The translations under genes were made by a program, and so were the position numbers. Below the pieces are notes generated by a model. That model did no database searches. It saw only the letters and a program-made list of their open reading frames with translations, and was not told the origin of the DNA. Source: Coleophoma eucalyptorum (Eukaryota; Ascomycota; Leotiomycetes; Helotiales; Dermateaceae). Taken from it: a stretch of DNA of 64,000 bases. Below are positions 11,801 to 23,700 of this stretch, one piece after another; within the stretch, counting starts at the first letter, position 1; each line of letters begins with the position of its first letter. The stretch covers positions 310,001-374,000 of the forward strand of contig JALRME010000035.1 in NCBI GenBank assembly GCA_026120035.1. The letters are read 5' to 3'.

Positions 11801-14800
11801 AGCACAGGAATGGCTTCTGGTGCATCATCTCATGTTTTAGTATCATGGAAAAACTAGTCCGGAAGGACGAAAATAATGAAAACACCCACATCCTGTCATA
11901 AAATTCATGTATATACCCTTTTGCGGTTTCCTTGCTGTGGATGCCTGCATGTAAATATTTAAATAATGTCGTCAGTGGAAACGGAAATGCTCAAAGAATC
12001 TTTATTCTATCTTACTCATAGCCCCGTTCTCTGCCCTATTTGTGTACGCGATTCTGCTTGTTCACACGATCATTCAGATGAGTCAATAGTAACGCTTAAA
12101 CGTAACAGTTGGCTTCAATTAGGTATAAATTTCATGCTAGCCTACTGTAGATCCCACCTGGTTAGGGATCCATCATTTCAAAAAACCTCTTTAAGTTACC
12201 TCGTATTATCCTCCCCCTCTTTTCGACATGCTAGGATCCCCATCTTCAGCGACATGTTCTCTCGGAGTCGCTTCTCCGGCAGATCTTCATGAATGACGCG
12301 CAACTCGAATCATCAGATTTGAAAAACCGAGATCCAGAATTGACAAAGGCACTGACGCTAATTTTTTTCTTTTGTTTTTTGTCCTTTTGTTTTTTTCTGC
12401 AGCAGACAGAGAGAGGTTTTTTCCAACAAACACGCCTACGTGCCGAGACTGTATTGTAAGACTAAAGTCTGAAAGGATTGGTTCTATGGCTGTTGATAAA
12501 TCCGTCACTCCGAGCTTCGAGGGAAATATGGATATGGTGCCGCCACATCTATGCAGTTTATGGCACATTCCACGGCAGGCCTTCCGGGAGCTGCTTTAGA
12601 AGTCAATAATTGTATCGTGAGGAAGATTCGATGGGGCTGGGTGGGCTGCCTGGGTCTGCGACTGCTCGTTACCAGGTTTCGCGACTGCATATACTACTAC
12701 CCCCTTTGTGCTGCTGCGAGGGCAACGCTTTCTAATTGTCAATTTCCATACAGTTGGGCTCAACCATGAAAATTCTTTTGACTTCGGCACTTCGGCTACA
12801 AGCTAGTTATGGAGAGACTGGCCGCACTTCGGGCTTTGGTTTATGTCGTAGATATCCTTTTCGGCCGATGGCTGTTGCATTACGCCTCTGCTGCATGCGA
12901 GGTCAGCATATTGGAACCCCCTGATGAGCCAGGAATAGACCGCTTACTGAGCGGGGTGGAAGAGCATTTCCCTCGAGTTGATGGCCAGATATGGTACTTG
13001 CTACTACAGAATGCTCCCCAGAGACTTGGGGGAAACTTTCCTTTTGGAAATAGGGGCATCTTGGTTGGTGTTGGAGAGATCTTTAGATGAGATGCGTAGT
13101 CATCAACTAAGATTAGATATTACGAGTATATTACCCGATGGCTAGGAGGTTGGATGTGCTCGCTTCGACAAGATTACTGAGAACCTTTTTTCTGTTCCCA
13201 TGACTGATACCAAGGCGAGACTGAGCCGCTGGTTTAATTATTCCCGATGGTCAAGCTTTTCCTTCGCCGTAGTGCAAATCAGAGTCAGAATCTTATCAGA
13301 TATGAATTATTGAGCCCCCGCAGCTGACAACAGGAAAGATGCTTCCGCTTCCGTTGCATGGCCTTGTGCATCCCCCAACACTATTCGGGTCCGCAACAAC
13401 CGTGAATATTGCGTCCGCTTTGAGCAAGATGCTGGCCTCCAAGAGGTAACTTCCCGATGAAAGCTCAGGTTTGATTGAGACTGAAAACCATGCGCTGTTA
13501 CTTTTGTTGAAGTAACTCTGTTTTTGACCCTTGTTCAGAACTCTGCTGCAAAGATAAGTACGAGTCGACAAATCTGGTTGGGACAAGTGGTACATATTTA
13601 TGCGGGATGGAAGCAGTAAGCATCCACACGATCTCTCTCAGTGCCTCGCAGTAAACCTAGGAGTTTAAGCGGGACCCTTGAAGCTCTTGACTATCTTCAA
13701 GATGCAATACAGGAATATCAAGATGATTGTAAACGAAAGAAACAGAAAAACTATATATCATAATTGTCGTTGGTAGTGGAGGATATGGCAGTACCCCAAT
13801 CCTCGCTTACCGTTGCCGTCAGCATTACGGCCAATAAACGGCCAGTCTCCCTATGACTTCATAGGTAGTATTCTCTCAGGCCAGCTATCACTGGTATTGC
13901 CATAGCTCTTTTCCCTCTTTCAGCAGTGCCAGTTTCATGCCTTGGTCTTGAGCATCCATTGAGTCATGCACCAGACCAATCAACCGAATGCTCTTTCGAT
14001 CTTCTTGGTTGTCTAAGTAGGAAAGACTGTCTTATGCGAAGTGTCGAGGCTTACTAGGTGAATAGTGAAGACAGTTCAGAGTTAGAAGAACATCTTCCCT
14101 ACTGTAGAATATGTATAACCATCTACCTCTAGGAGAGGGAGGTTGATATAAGTCTTCATGGAAAGATGGTGGTGTGGCAATGCGGTTTGCATATTTCTCC
14201 CCGGCTCCCAGGCTTATAGACCTTCTCTTACTACGTTTTAGCTCGCTGGTACCACCAATACCAAAACGGAAAGGTACTGTCTTCTACCGTAAGTTAACAG
14301 GGGGCCTTTTGGGCTCTGAGACTGAGTAACGTAGTGTTGGTCAGCACTCTCAACACCCTTAGGGATATGGTCATCTCTATAGCGCCATTTATACATGAAA
14401 GCAACAGCGAGTGCCAAAATTCAGTGGCATATGTTCGAACATCATCGCAGTGTGCGGTTCCATTGTCGAAAAGTTGCTACTGAGGACAGGCTTGTAAAGA
14501 CATTCAGGTGCGATAGCAGATGGAAGCGGCAGATCAAACAGGCCGTGGAATATCTTCCAGGAATAAAGGTCCTTTTGTTGATAGTCGTACAGATCTGTGA
14601 AGCTGCTTCTTCTCAATTCGGATAATTTTCTTATGGTTATACTCTCGCCATTAAAACACCAAAGTGGTATCGGCCCTGCGAAACATCAGTTCAGTATGTC
14701 ATCGGACAAAGGTGCGGAATTACTGGGTGGAAAAGAACATTCTGCTCGTCTAGCAAATACTGCAGTGTAACCAGGCAGCAGGTCCTCCGGTCGACTCTTT

Positions 14801-15634
14801 TGCATCCCATTGAAGGGACTATTCGCTGGTGCAACTTGTCCAGAAAGGCATCTCGTGAAGACAAAAGGCTGACTAGGAGGCAGCAGAACGCAAGCTCATA
14901 CCAGCCCTTGACCATGCAAGTAACAATGCCAACTTCATGGCGGCAAAAAATATGGTACCCCTGGACGGGAGCGTCTTCGTGATGCTTAACCTACTCGCTC
15001 AACCCACACTTTGGGGAACGGCACGTCTCTCTTCCAGGATGCACGCGCAATACGCCAGCCATAGACCATAATTTTTTGCACAAAGCCGAGTTTTACTGTA
15101 CTGGTGTTTGGATGAAACCACACAGGCTGTCGAGGGAAATGTGGTAGAGAATACGGATTGGAACAGTTCGGCGCCCACCCAACCACATTGTTGATAGACC
15201 GGAGAATGCATATCGAAGCAGAGGCGGTAGGAGGCTCTTTACTGTATTCCATTCCTGTGGAATTTCTACAATGGGAAGGAGTTGCTATTTTCGGTAGTGA
15301 GCGCGAGGTGATTGAATTCGAGCGAGAGTCGTCGATGCAAGCGTCCTTGTCCTTCCAGAATCAGCTTCTGAACACTGCCAAGCAACAGTTTATACCATGG
15401 CAGCTAAATGCGTCGTCATGGCCATTTCGGAGGAATGCTCCACGACTCCTGTCTCAATTCTCGGATGCCCTGGGTAATGAATGCCTTCCATCCGTCGGGA
15501 GAACTTTGCACCTTGGCAGCGAAACTAGGGGCCGACGAATGTGATAAGTGTTTAATTTTGAAATTACAGTACTTTGACCACCTCAAAACCAAATGAGGTA
15601 GGGCCCCCCCACTGCGAGCGAGCCAAGCCATATA

Positions 15635-15670
15635 TCTGACGTCTAGCAGGTCTCTGACGTCTGGCAGCTC
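15635..15670. repeat. Direct tandem duplication of an 18-mer
   Basis: TCTGACGTCTAGCAGGTC is followed immediately by TCTGACGTCTGGCAGCTC, matching at 16 of 18 positions. Each copy contains the palindrome TGACGTC, close to a CRE/ATF-type site, though no gene starts nearby. Confidence 0.75.
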
Positions 15671-16455
15671 TCAGAATAGCTACCCGTTGGTGGCTGACGG
15701 ATGGATCAGGGGGCCCAACTTTTCCTCGTTACTTGACCTTGACTATAGCTAAGCGAGGGAGCAGTTGCCATAAGGCAGGTATTAAGTAGGAGCAGGGCAT
15801 TTCGTCTGAGCATGAGCATGAGCAGGCTTATGCATAATTACTCAAGTCATGGGCCACCGCTGGAAGGCGAGCCAGGCGAGCATACATCATACAGCATACA
15901 CTACGATAGTGAGTGAAATCCACCGCCACACCAGTCATGATTCCGGCGTGGTGTTGTGATTCCCATGGTCATGTGAGGGCAGGGGGGATGGGTAAGCGAG
16001 GCTGAGGATCAGGTTTATGCTGGGGAAAGGGTAGCGAGCCACCCAAAGGCTTACGTATCAAGCCTGGATTTCTGGCTTGGCAATACGCGGCGTCCCATTC
16101 GACTTTCCTGCATTTCCCCAACCACAGCCTGCCAGCGTCAGCTCCTGCTCCGGCTCTGGCTCCTGTTCCCTACGACGCCTTCCATGCAGTTTCGTGGACA
16201 TTACGGTTGTGGACAAGTCCCGGGTCCACTGTGGCCCTGCTTAACCTTACTGCTCCAATGTCAACTTGGACTACCTAATCTCCAACAACCTTTGAGCATC
16301 TGAGCGCCCTTCCTTATTTCTCCACTATGCACTGGCTCTCGCCTACCTGCCATCCAGTCTTGTATACACCAGCACGCTCCGGTATTGGCAGGCGGATTAT
16401 GTTTATTTCTAAAAGTCTTGCGCGTTCATTCATGGCTCGAGCTTCTGCTCCACTA

Positions 16456-16476
16456 CCACCACCACCACCACCACCA
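16456..16476. repeat. CCA trinucleotide microsatellite
   Basis: Seven CCA units in a row lie about 600 bases upstream of the dioxygenase start. They create artificial proline or glycine runs in short reading frames on either strand. Confidence 0.85.
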
Positions 16477-17067
16477 TCACTGCCGTCGGCAATGTACAGG
16501 ACCCCCCGTCTCATCTGAAGACATGCTATTTCAAGCCATTGAGAAGTTTCTGCTTGTAAACCGCCCTGTCCCATTGGCTCAAGGAGCGCAGCCAGGGCAT
16601 CTTGTCAAGCGGCACGGCCACCCTTGGTTGCAAATACAGTAGGGAAACGTTTCTAGACGGCCTTCCTTGCTGGCGAAGACGTGTTTCGAGAGATCTACGT
16701 CCGAGGCAAGTCCACGAAGACGGGGCTCAGCTGGCATATCAGTGGATTTGGGACTGAACATTGGGATCATCGTGGCCAATGGTGAGCGACGTGTTTACAA
16801 ACTCAGCCGGACGGGTGTCAACACTGGCCACGCAAAGCTTGCCCCTGCGTGATTCGAATGAGATCTGAAAGCGGCATCTTATCAATCAAGATATGCTGCG
16901 TCTGATCCTACATAAGACGAACAAGTCTTCTCCAAGTTCTCTCTTATTCTCACCAGCCTCATCCTCTTCCTCATCCTCATCCTCTCCTTCGTCTCTTTTA
17001 AACTCACTGTCTCTCACTTCAGACTCATTTCATCACACATTCATTCAAATACCATCCATCCGTAATC

Positions 17068-18266
17068 ATGGTCTACATTGCCAAGGTCGCTGCCGCTGTT
17101 GCAGCTGTCTGCTTCGCTGGCTCTGCCATTGCTCACCCTGGAGAGCACCACGACCATGCCGCTATCAAGCGCGAGGTGAAGGCCCGCGACCAATTCGCGG
17201 CCGCCGGAAAGCGATCCCTAGATTCCTGCAGCAACTCATTGAAGGCCCGCGAGTTTAACTCTCGATCCGTTGCTCGCCGTGCTGAGAGAGCTCGCAGTCT
17301 TCGTGAGAGACGCGGTATCACCACCAGTAAGCTTCACTCCTGCCAACCAAGAATGATCACCATCGGCTAACGAGCAATGTAGATGCAAAGAAGTACCGTC
17401 GTGACCTTGCAACCCTTGAGGTTTATGAGGCTATCGACCACAACATGACTTCCCTCGGCTACACCGCTGCCACTCCAGAGGAAACCATCTTCAGCGCCAA
17501 CACCAGCTGCATTCTTGCTCCAGAGAACACCGATGGACCATACTACGTCACTGGTGAACTGATGCGTGAGAACGTTACCGAGGGCCAAGTTGGAATTCCT
17601 TTGTACTTGGAGGTGCAATACGTTGATATCAACACTTGCTTGCCAATTGAGGACGTCTACGTTGATATCTGGAACTGCAACGCTACTGGTACCTACTCCG
17701 GTGTTGAGTCCGGACAGGGTGGACTCGATACTACTTTCTTGAGAGGTATCCAGAAGACCGATGCTGAGGGTGTTGTCACCTTCGAGACTATCTTCCCAGG
17801 TCACTACGATGGACGTGCTACCCACACTCATTTGCTTGCCCACCAGAACGTCACCGTTTACAGCAATGGTACTATCACTGGCGGCACTGTTCCTCACATT
17901 GGTCAACTCTTCTACAACGAGGTTCTCCGCTCTGCTGTCGAGGCAACCTACCCCTACAACACCAACACTCAATCAGTTACTACCAATGCTGATGACATGT
18001 GGTCCATTGTTGGTGCCGGAACCACCTACGATCCATTCCCAGAGTACTTGTACCTTGGAGATGACATCACAGATGGTCTTATGGCTTGGATTCAGGTCGG
18101 CATGAATACCACTGCCGATCAATCTAGCTCCTCTTACTACTCAGTCGCCGCTAACTACCAAGCTGATGGCGGACACGCTGTTACAAGCTCCTCAACCGGT
18201 GGCGGTGAGGGAGGAAGTGGAAATGGAACTGCTCCCGGTGGAAATGGAACTGCTCCCTCATCCTAG
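17068..18266 (+). CDS. Secreted intradiol ring-cleavage dioxygenase
   Basis: A non-haem Fe(III) enzyme of 380 residues that cleaves catechol-type aromatic rings between the two hydroxyls. It is expected outside the cell. Exons are 17068-17326 and 17383-18266. The N-terminus is a signal peptide (MVYIAKVAAAVAAVCFAGSAIA) followed by a basic, Arg-rich propeptide-like segment. The core starts near ILAPENTDGPYY, the conserved first Tyr region. A second Tyr lies in WNCNATGTYSG, and the His pair lies in GRATHTHLLAH, giving the usual two Tyr plus two His iron ligands. The C-terminus is a Gly/Asn/Ser-rich tail. Secreted fungal relatives act on lignin-derived or plant phenolic compounds. The substrate here is inference. 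The CT-rich DNA just upstream is a normal fungal 5' leader. Confidence 0.93.
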
Positions 18267-18947
18267 GGTGTCTGTATAAAGTTGACTGCTGTTCACTTTA
18301 GGGCTTGTTTTTTGAGATACGCGATTAGCAATTAGAAATATTTGAATCTTCATTTGGTATATAGTTTAGGATTGAGGATGAGAGATATCTCTCCTGAGAA
18401 ATTGGATGCCACTCGTTTACATACCACTTTTATGCCTATCGCCGTCCTCTGTATCTCAGTGAAAAGGATAATATTTTTAAAATGATAAGCTATGAAAACG
18501 CTCTGGTAATAAATTATCTGGCAACCTGGTAATTATGAGTCCCCCCTTCAGAGGTACGTCTTGTAAGATTCTTTTGGAGAGGCTTGAAATTAAGCGACGG
18601 CTGATAAGATAGGAACTAGGCGCGAAACTCCGAACGTCCATCTCGACCACTACATCACTCCGACAAAATTGTGCAGTATCGTACTCACATCATGCATTCT
18701 GACCCAACTCTTCAGGTAGATGAGTCGGCCCGCAAGTGAGCTGCAAGCAGATCTCGGGACCTCGTTCCTGACATTCTTTCAATCCGTTTGGTCCTCGACA
18801 TCCTCTCGTGGACAGTCTCCACTTCGTCCCTGGCTCAGTTCCATATCACGAGCTACATTAATGGGATATTTTATCTAGTTGACCTATGTGATACGCAGCT
18901 CAGTAAACAATAATTTCGTGGTCTCCAATAATTTCCTAATTCCAAAA
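18267..18947. other. Intergenic between dioxygenase and sugar transporter
   Basis: This 681-base interval holds the 3' flank of the dioxygenase and the promoter of the sugar transporter, both on the plus strand. No gene or notable repeat is seen. Confidence 0.5.
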
Positions 18948-20722
18948 ATGGCACCAAGACCAAGGCTAGATGCCAACGGCAAGCGCTTTGTGGTGTACAT
19001 CATGTGTGTAGCAGCAGTATATGCTTTGCTTCAAGGCTACGACCAATCCATGATGGTAAACCTACGCACCTACTTACTTTACGTCTCCTTCGCCTAACTA
19101 GTGTACTGCAGAATGGTCTCAATATCATCCCAGCATACCTCACCTACTTCAACCTAACAACCTCCAGCACGTTCTATGCCCTCAACACCTCAGTCCTCTA
19201 CCTCGGCACCCTCGTCGTGACTCCCTTCTCTACCTATGTTGCCAACCACTGCGGCCGAAAATGGGGTCTGCGAATCTCTGCCATCCTCGGCATCATCGGC
19301 GCCGTTCTACAAAGCGCCGCCGTGCATGAAGCCATGTTCCTGATCGGCCGCTTCATCATCGGCGCCACCATAAACGCAGGCTATGTTGTCGCACCGTCCT
19401 ATATCTCCGAGACGATGCACCCGTCGTGGCGCGTCTTCATGGTCGGTTTCGGCGCGGCGTCCTGGTACCTAGGCAGCATCGTCGCGTCGCTAATCACATA
19501 CGGGACGCAGTATATCGGCGATGGCGCATCCAATTGGTCTTGGCGAGTGCCGTCACTACTCCAGCTCTTCCCTCCGTCATCTGCCTCGCTGCCATGCACA
19601 TGGTTCCCGGGTCGCCGCGCTGGCTTGTCTACCAAGACCGCGCGCCCGAAGCCCTCGAGATCTTAGTGAAGTACCACGGAAACGGCGATCCGGAGTCCGC
19701 CGTCGTTGCCCTGGAGTACAGCGAGATCGTCGACACGATCCGAAGGAGACCGAGACACAGACCACGGGCTGGAAGGAGTTCCTGCGCACCCTGCAGAATC
19801 GCCGGAGAGGCGTTATCTGCGGTGCGCTCGGCATCATGATGTACTGGTCTGGAAACAGTATCATTAGCTATTATCTCGGTACCGTGTTGGACGCGGCGGG
19901 GATCATGTCTGTTTCGACCCAGCTTGCTGTCAATATTGGATTTGCCGTGTGGGGATATGTCGTTGCTTCAGTGGCGAGTTGTTATTCGGATAGGATGGGG
20001 AGAAGACCAGCTTTTCGTGAGTTTCAATTTATTCTCTTCATTCTTTCTTCTGGTTTGGACGTGGGCCTCCTCGCTAAATTGGAGCAATAGTCATTAGTAA
20101 CATCTGCATGGCCTTCCGCCTCATTATCCAGGGCGTCCTGACGAAAGTCTATGCCAGCGGCTTCACCTCAGGCGCGTCCGGCGCCGTGATCCTGATTATC
20201 TTCCTCTTCAACCTGTCCTATTCCATGGCATATACCCCGCTTGCTTACTTGTATCCCGCTGAAGTCTGCAATTACTCTATGCGTGCCAATGGAGCCGGTC
20301 TGAATAATTTCGTTGCACATTTAGCTGGCTTTGCGGCAAGTTATGTAAGAACCACCCCCCCTGTCACTAAATGAAGACTTTCCATTTTCTCTTTTTTTGA
20401 ACAAATTTTATTAAATAAAAGACTTCACCTTCATAAATAAGGAGAATACTAACCTTGCCTACTTCTTACTTAGTGGACGCCCTACGCAATGCGCAAAGCT
20501 TGGATTTACTATATTGTCTGCGCGGCATGGGATATCCTACAGGCGATCTTCGTCTTTTTCTATTTCCCAGAGACGAAGGGCCTCTCGTTGGAGGAGACGG
20601 AGCTTGTTTTCGGAGAGGAGATTGGATCAGGTATTAAGATGAGTGAAATTTTGGAGGCGGAGATGGGGGCCGATGAAGGTACTGAGAAGAAGGTTGGTGG
20701 TGTCTTGATTAGGGGTTTGTAA
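18948..20722 (+). pseudogene. MFS sugar transporter gene with two single-base frameshifts
   Basis: A sugar/lactose-permease-like major facilitator gene with exons 18948-19055, 19112-20016, 20091-20344 and 20474-20722. Family features are clear: a Gly-rich GRKWGLR loop, GRFIIGATINAGYVVAPSY, PGSPRWLVYQ, DRMGRRPAF and the terminal PETKGLSLEE. Exon 2 needs two reading-frame changes, at about 19568-19573 (within CTCTTCCCTCCG) and 19741-19743 (within ATCCGAAGG). Each fits the loss of one base, and adding two bases back gives a whole number of codons (about 505 residues, the normal length). No plausible intron removes either break without deleting conserved helices. Either the gene is inactivated or the assembly has two errors. 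Splice sites and the rest of the protein look intact, which favours recent loss or sequencing error. Confidence 0.85.
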
Positions 20723-23700
20723 TGGGGTTGGGGGGGGGGGGGGAGGGATCGTGAAGAAAGAGAGCGGAAGTGAAATATTGTGTTCGATGTTCTGGGTCAT
20801 TTAGGTAAGGTTTTTGGTGGATTTGATTTTTATATGTTTTCTAGATATTTTCCAGGCCGGCCTAGATTCAATTAACGAGAGAACTTATCATAAAGAGAAA
20901 AGGCCCCAAAAAAGTTTAGGATTTGGCATTGGATGCCCGAATTAGAATTTTGAATATAGCGGAATTAAATTGGCGTTAGATATGTGTTAATTCCACTCAC
21001 CTTTATGCTTCCAAAAAGCTCTGCCTGGCACAAATGGTGCACTCTTCTGCAAAATGCCGTGATGTGCTACCAAGCACAGGGGCAGTGTATCTGACAAGAA
21101 TGAACTACCTGACTAAGCTCGAATCGTATTCACCCAAAGACATACATCTGCAGAGTCGATATCAAAACACCAGGTGTGAAGCACTCCTGGTGCAATAAAT
21201 TGCGCGCGGCCCCCCCTTATTTGCATAAGTTCCATGGAGAAAAGTATGCAAGTCAACCCCCACAGCGGCAACACTCTCGACCAACCAAGATAACCCAAAG
21301 CGAACAATATCAGCTGCCAGTTGCCAAGTGCAAGTCCAGAAATAAATAAAAAAACTTCTGGACAACGCAACTCCAAATTTTTTATGCTGCCTATATTCCT
21401 CCCTAAGTTGCTGTCTTTGTTCGCCTTGATTCTCGTGCAGTCTCAGGCGAAGGAAGACACCAGCGCTCAGTTCGGCTTCCATCGCGAAGGACCGAGTTCG
21501 AAACCCGCGCGCACAACCGACGTTGCCACGAACGATATTAACGGCCCAAAGCTTAGATTGCCGCTATGAGGTAACATTGCGCTTGGGCTCAGAACTAGCC
21601 CATACAAATCACACAGACAATACCCGTTTACCGTTTTGACCGCAGGGGGCTTTCAAGATTACGACGTCGATTAGGTGTATGTTTGACAGCGATGATCGAT
21701 AGAATTATAGAGAAAGCTTCCGAAGATGTGTTCGGCAACTGAAACTTTGGTACGGACCTAGGAGAAACAAATCGCGGCATGGGTTTGAATAGGGAAATTG
21801 CGGTTTTGTGAAGGACTAGGACGATGTGAACACGTTGATGACTGGTCCGGTTTAGTTCTCGGTCTGAAACTGTCAATTTTGAGGATGCAGAGCCAAAAGG
21901 TGGTCCTGCTAAAATCCATCTCGTTGACAGTGATCATGGAATTTTCTTCTTTCTGAGGAGAAATTTCGATAAGTCTGAGTTCGGTTTCTGGTAAAACCGC
22001 AATATTAGCATACTCATTAGTTGTCTAGCAATGAGTATGATGATCTGATAGAAATCACATTGCTAAAATTGTCCCACAATAAGCATTTGAATTTAGAGAA
22101 CGGCAAAGTAGGATTTTACCTTGAAATATGAGAATCGCTAATCAAGAGACTTAAAATTCATAGCTCCATCCCAAATCGAGCCCCAAAGTTGCAGGATAGC
22201 TTCTACCCAGGCTTCGAGCTTCACTCAATACCTCACAACTAATACTGTGAATATGCGCCAACGAATATCCTTGGCCTGACGAGCGCGCCATTCAAGTATG
22301 ACATATCTGCGGGTTCGATTTTGAAAATTTCTCAAACGATGAGGTACTGTATCCAGATCCAAAAACCTGCCTTTCAACTCTAGCTCTATGGTGCTAAGTA
22401 GGCTCTTTCTCCAAACGACTCCTTTTCATTATTTCGACCAGTCCGGTGCATATTCCGGGAAACTTCTTGGTTCTCATAAGAGTTGCAGATTTGAAGCGCT
22501 GCCGATGTCATGCTGAATTATGAGCTGAATTATGAGCAATCTTGTAGGAGCACTATTCTTGATCGGATGGGGCCAGGACCTAGTTGGCAAAGGTATTCCG
22601 AAAGCCATCTAGGGTTGCTTAGAGACTAGCGACGTTGAAGAAACTGATGACGAAGTCTTTGAAAACACCGTTTGATCTTTCGTGAATGCATCTAAGCTTG
22701 GTTGCTAGCTTTCCTTGCGGTCCACAAGATTACAATATTCCGCCGCGACAGATTTTGTGTACGCTCGATCACTGCGGTGCTCCAGATACGTCACCGTTTC
22801 AGGATATTCGTGGCTTTACCAGCCGGATTCCGAAACCCGCAACCCAAGATATGCATGATAAAGAATTTCCTCTACAGATCAAGATCCAGCTAACCTGATA
22901 CATAGGCGTTCGCCTGCTGATAATGCGGTTATCAGATCTCCACTGTAACGATGTACTACAAATATTGTGCTGGCGAGTTTATTGAGGGCTAAACGAACGA
23001 TCGTTGGCTGGCGATTGCGGGGGATCGAGGAGGCAGACTTGGCGCTTGCTGTCCCAGGTCGGTTCTAGTCATAGTTCGTACTCGTGGGGATATCTTTTGA
23101 CACCTAGATCGTTTGGTATAATCGACAACGAGGTGACGGACACGTTCTCTGCATGTTTTTCTCGAATAAGTTCGGAGTCGGAGGATATGGAATTGGGTTT
23201 GCTCGACTGTAGATAGCCCATATGTTAAACCTGACCAGATAATTGGCATCCATAATGGTCCCAACACTATGAGAAATTACAGGATTAGCATCTTGTCTTT
23301 CGCGGTAAAATAATTTCGTTGAATATCGTTCCCAATATGCAAAGCGGCCGCAAGTTCTCCTCGTTTTTCTGCAACATTTCTCATCCTTCCCTGCTCTGGG
23401 TACAGTTTCTTGATTCAAACGAATATAACGCGGTCGTGCTTAGAGATCCGGAATGGAAAATAAATGGTGCTCAATGCCTGATGCCTTAGATAAAACACTA
23501 TGCGATCCTGTGAACTAGATGGCGCCGTTGAGAATTCGTGTTACGGTGGCGACCCTTACTTGGATAGGGCTTTCATTGATATGCGCGATCCGTTGAATAG
23601 TACGCGTTTCCACAAGTTAACGAAGCCTGTCGTGACACTTTTTCTTGTTTCGGCATGAAAATGGAATAGCCCTACAAAGCCTCGAGCCTTGGCCATGTTG

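Larger units (their letters stand above)
11801..17067. other. 5.3 kb gene-poor region
   Basis: No protein or RNA gene could be supported. Reading frames here are at most about 130 residues (the largest is near 15158-15544). They lack recognisable motifs and mostly lack a proper ATG. Poly-T tracts (12360-12396), a duplicated 18-mer (15635-15670) and a CCA repeat (16456-16476) are present. The last 100 bases are CT-rich (TCATCC units near 16960-17000) and look like the leader of the dioxygenase gene. Decayed mobile DNA is possible, but I recognised no transposase or long terminal repeat. Confidence 0.5.

Noticed and set aside
15158..15544. 128-residue plus-strand frame in the 5.3 kb gene-poor region
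   Set aside because: It has no ATG at the beginning, no domain, and is overlapped by equally long frames on the other strand.
17367..17972. 201-residue frame antisense to the dioxygenase
   Set aside because: It is fully inside a well-supported sense exon and has repetitive, featureless composition.
20345..20473. Possible alternative end of the sugar transporter at the stop near 20374
   Set aside because: GTAAGA at 20345 and TTAG at 20473 remove this stretch and restore the family's terminal PETKG segment in frame.
21480..21520. GTTCGAAACCC motif resembling a tRNA B box
   Set aside because: No matching A box, anticodon arm or acceptor stem is present.
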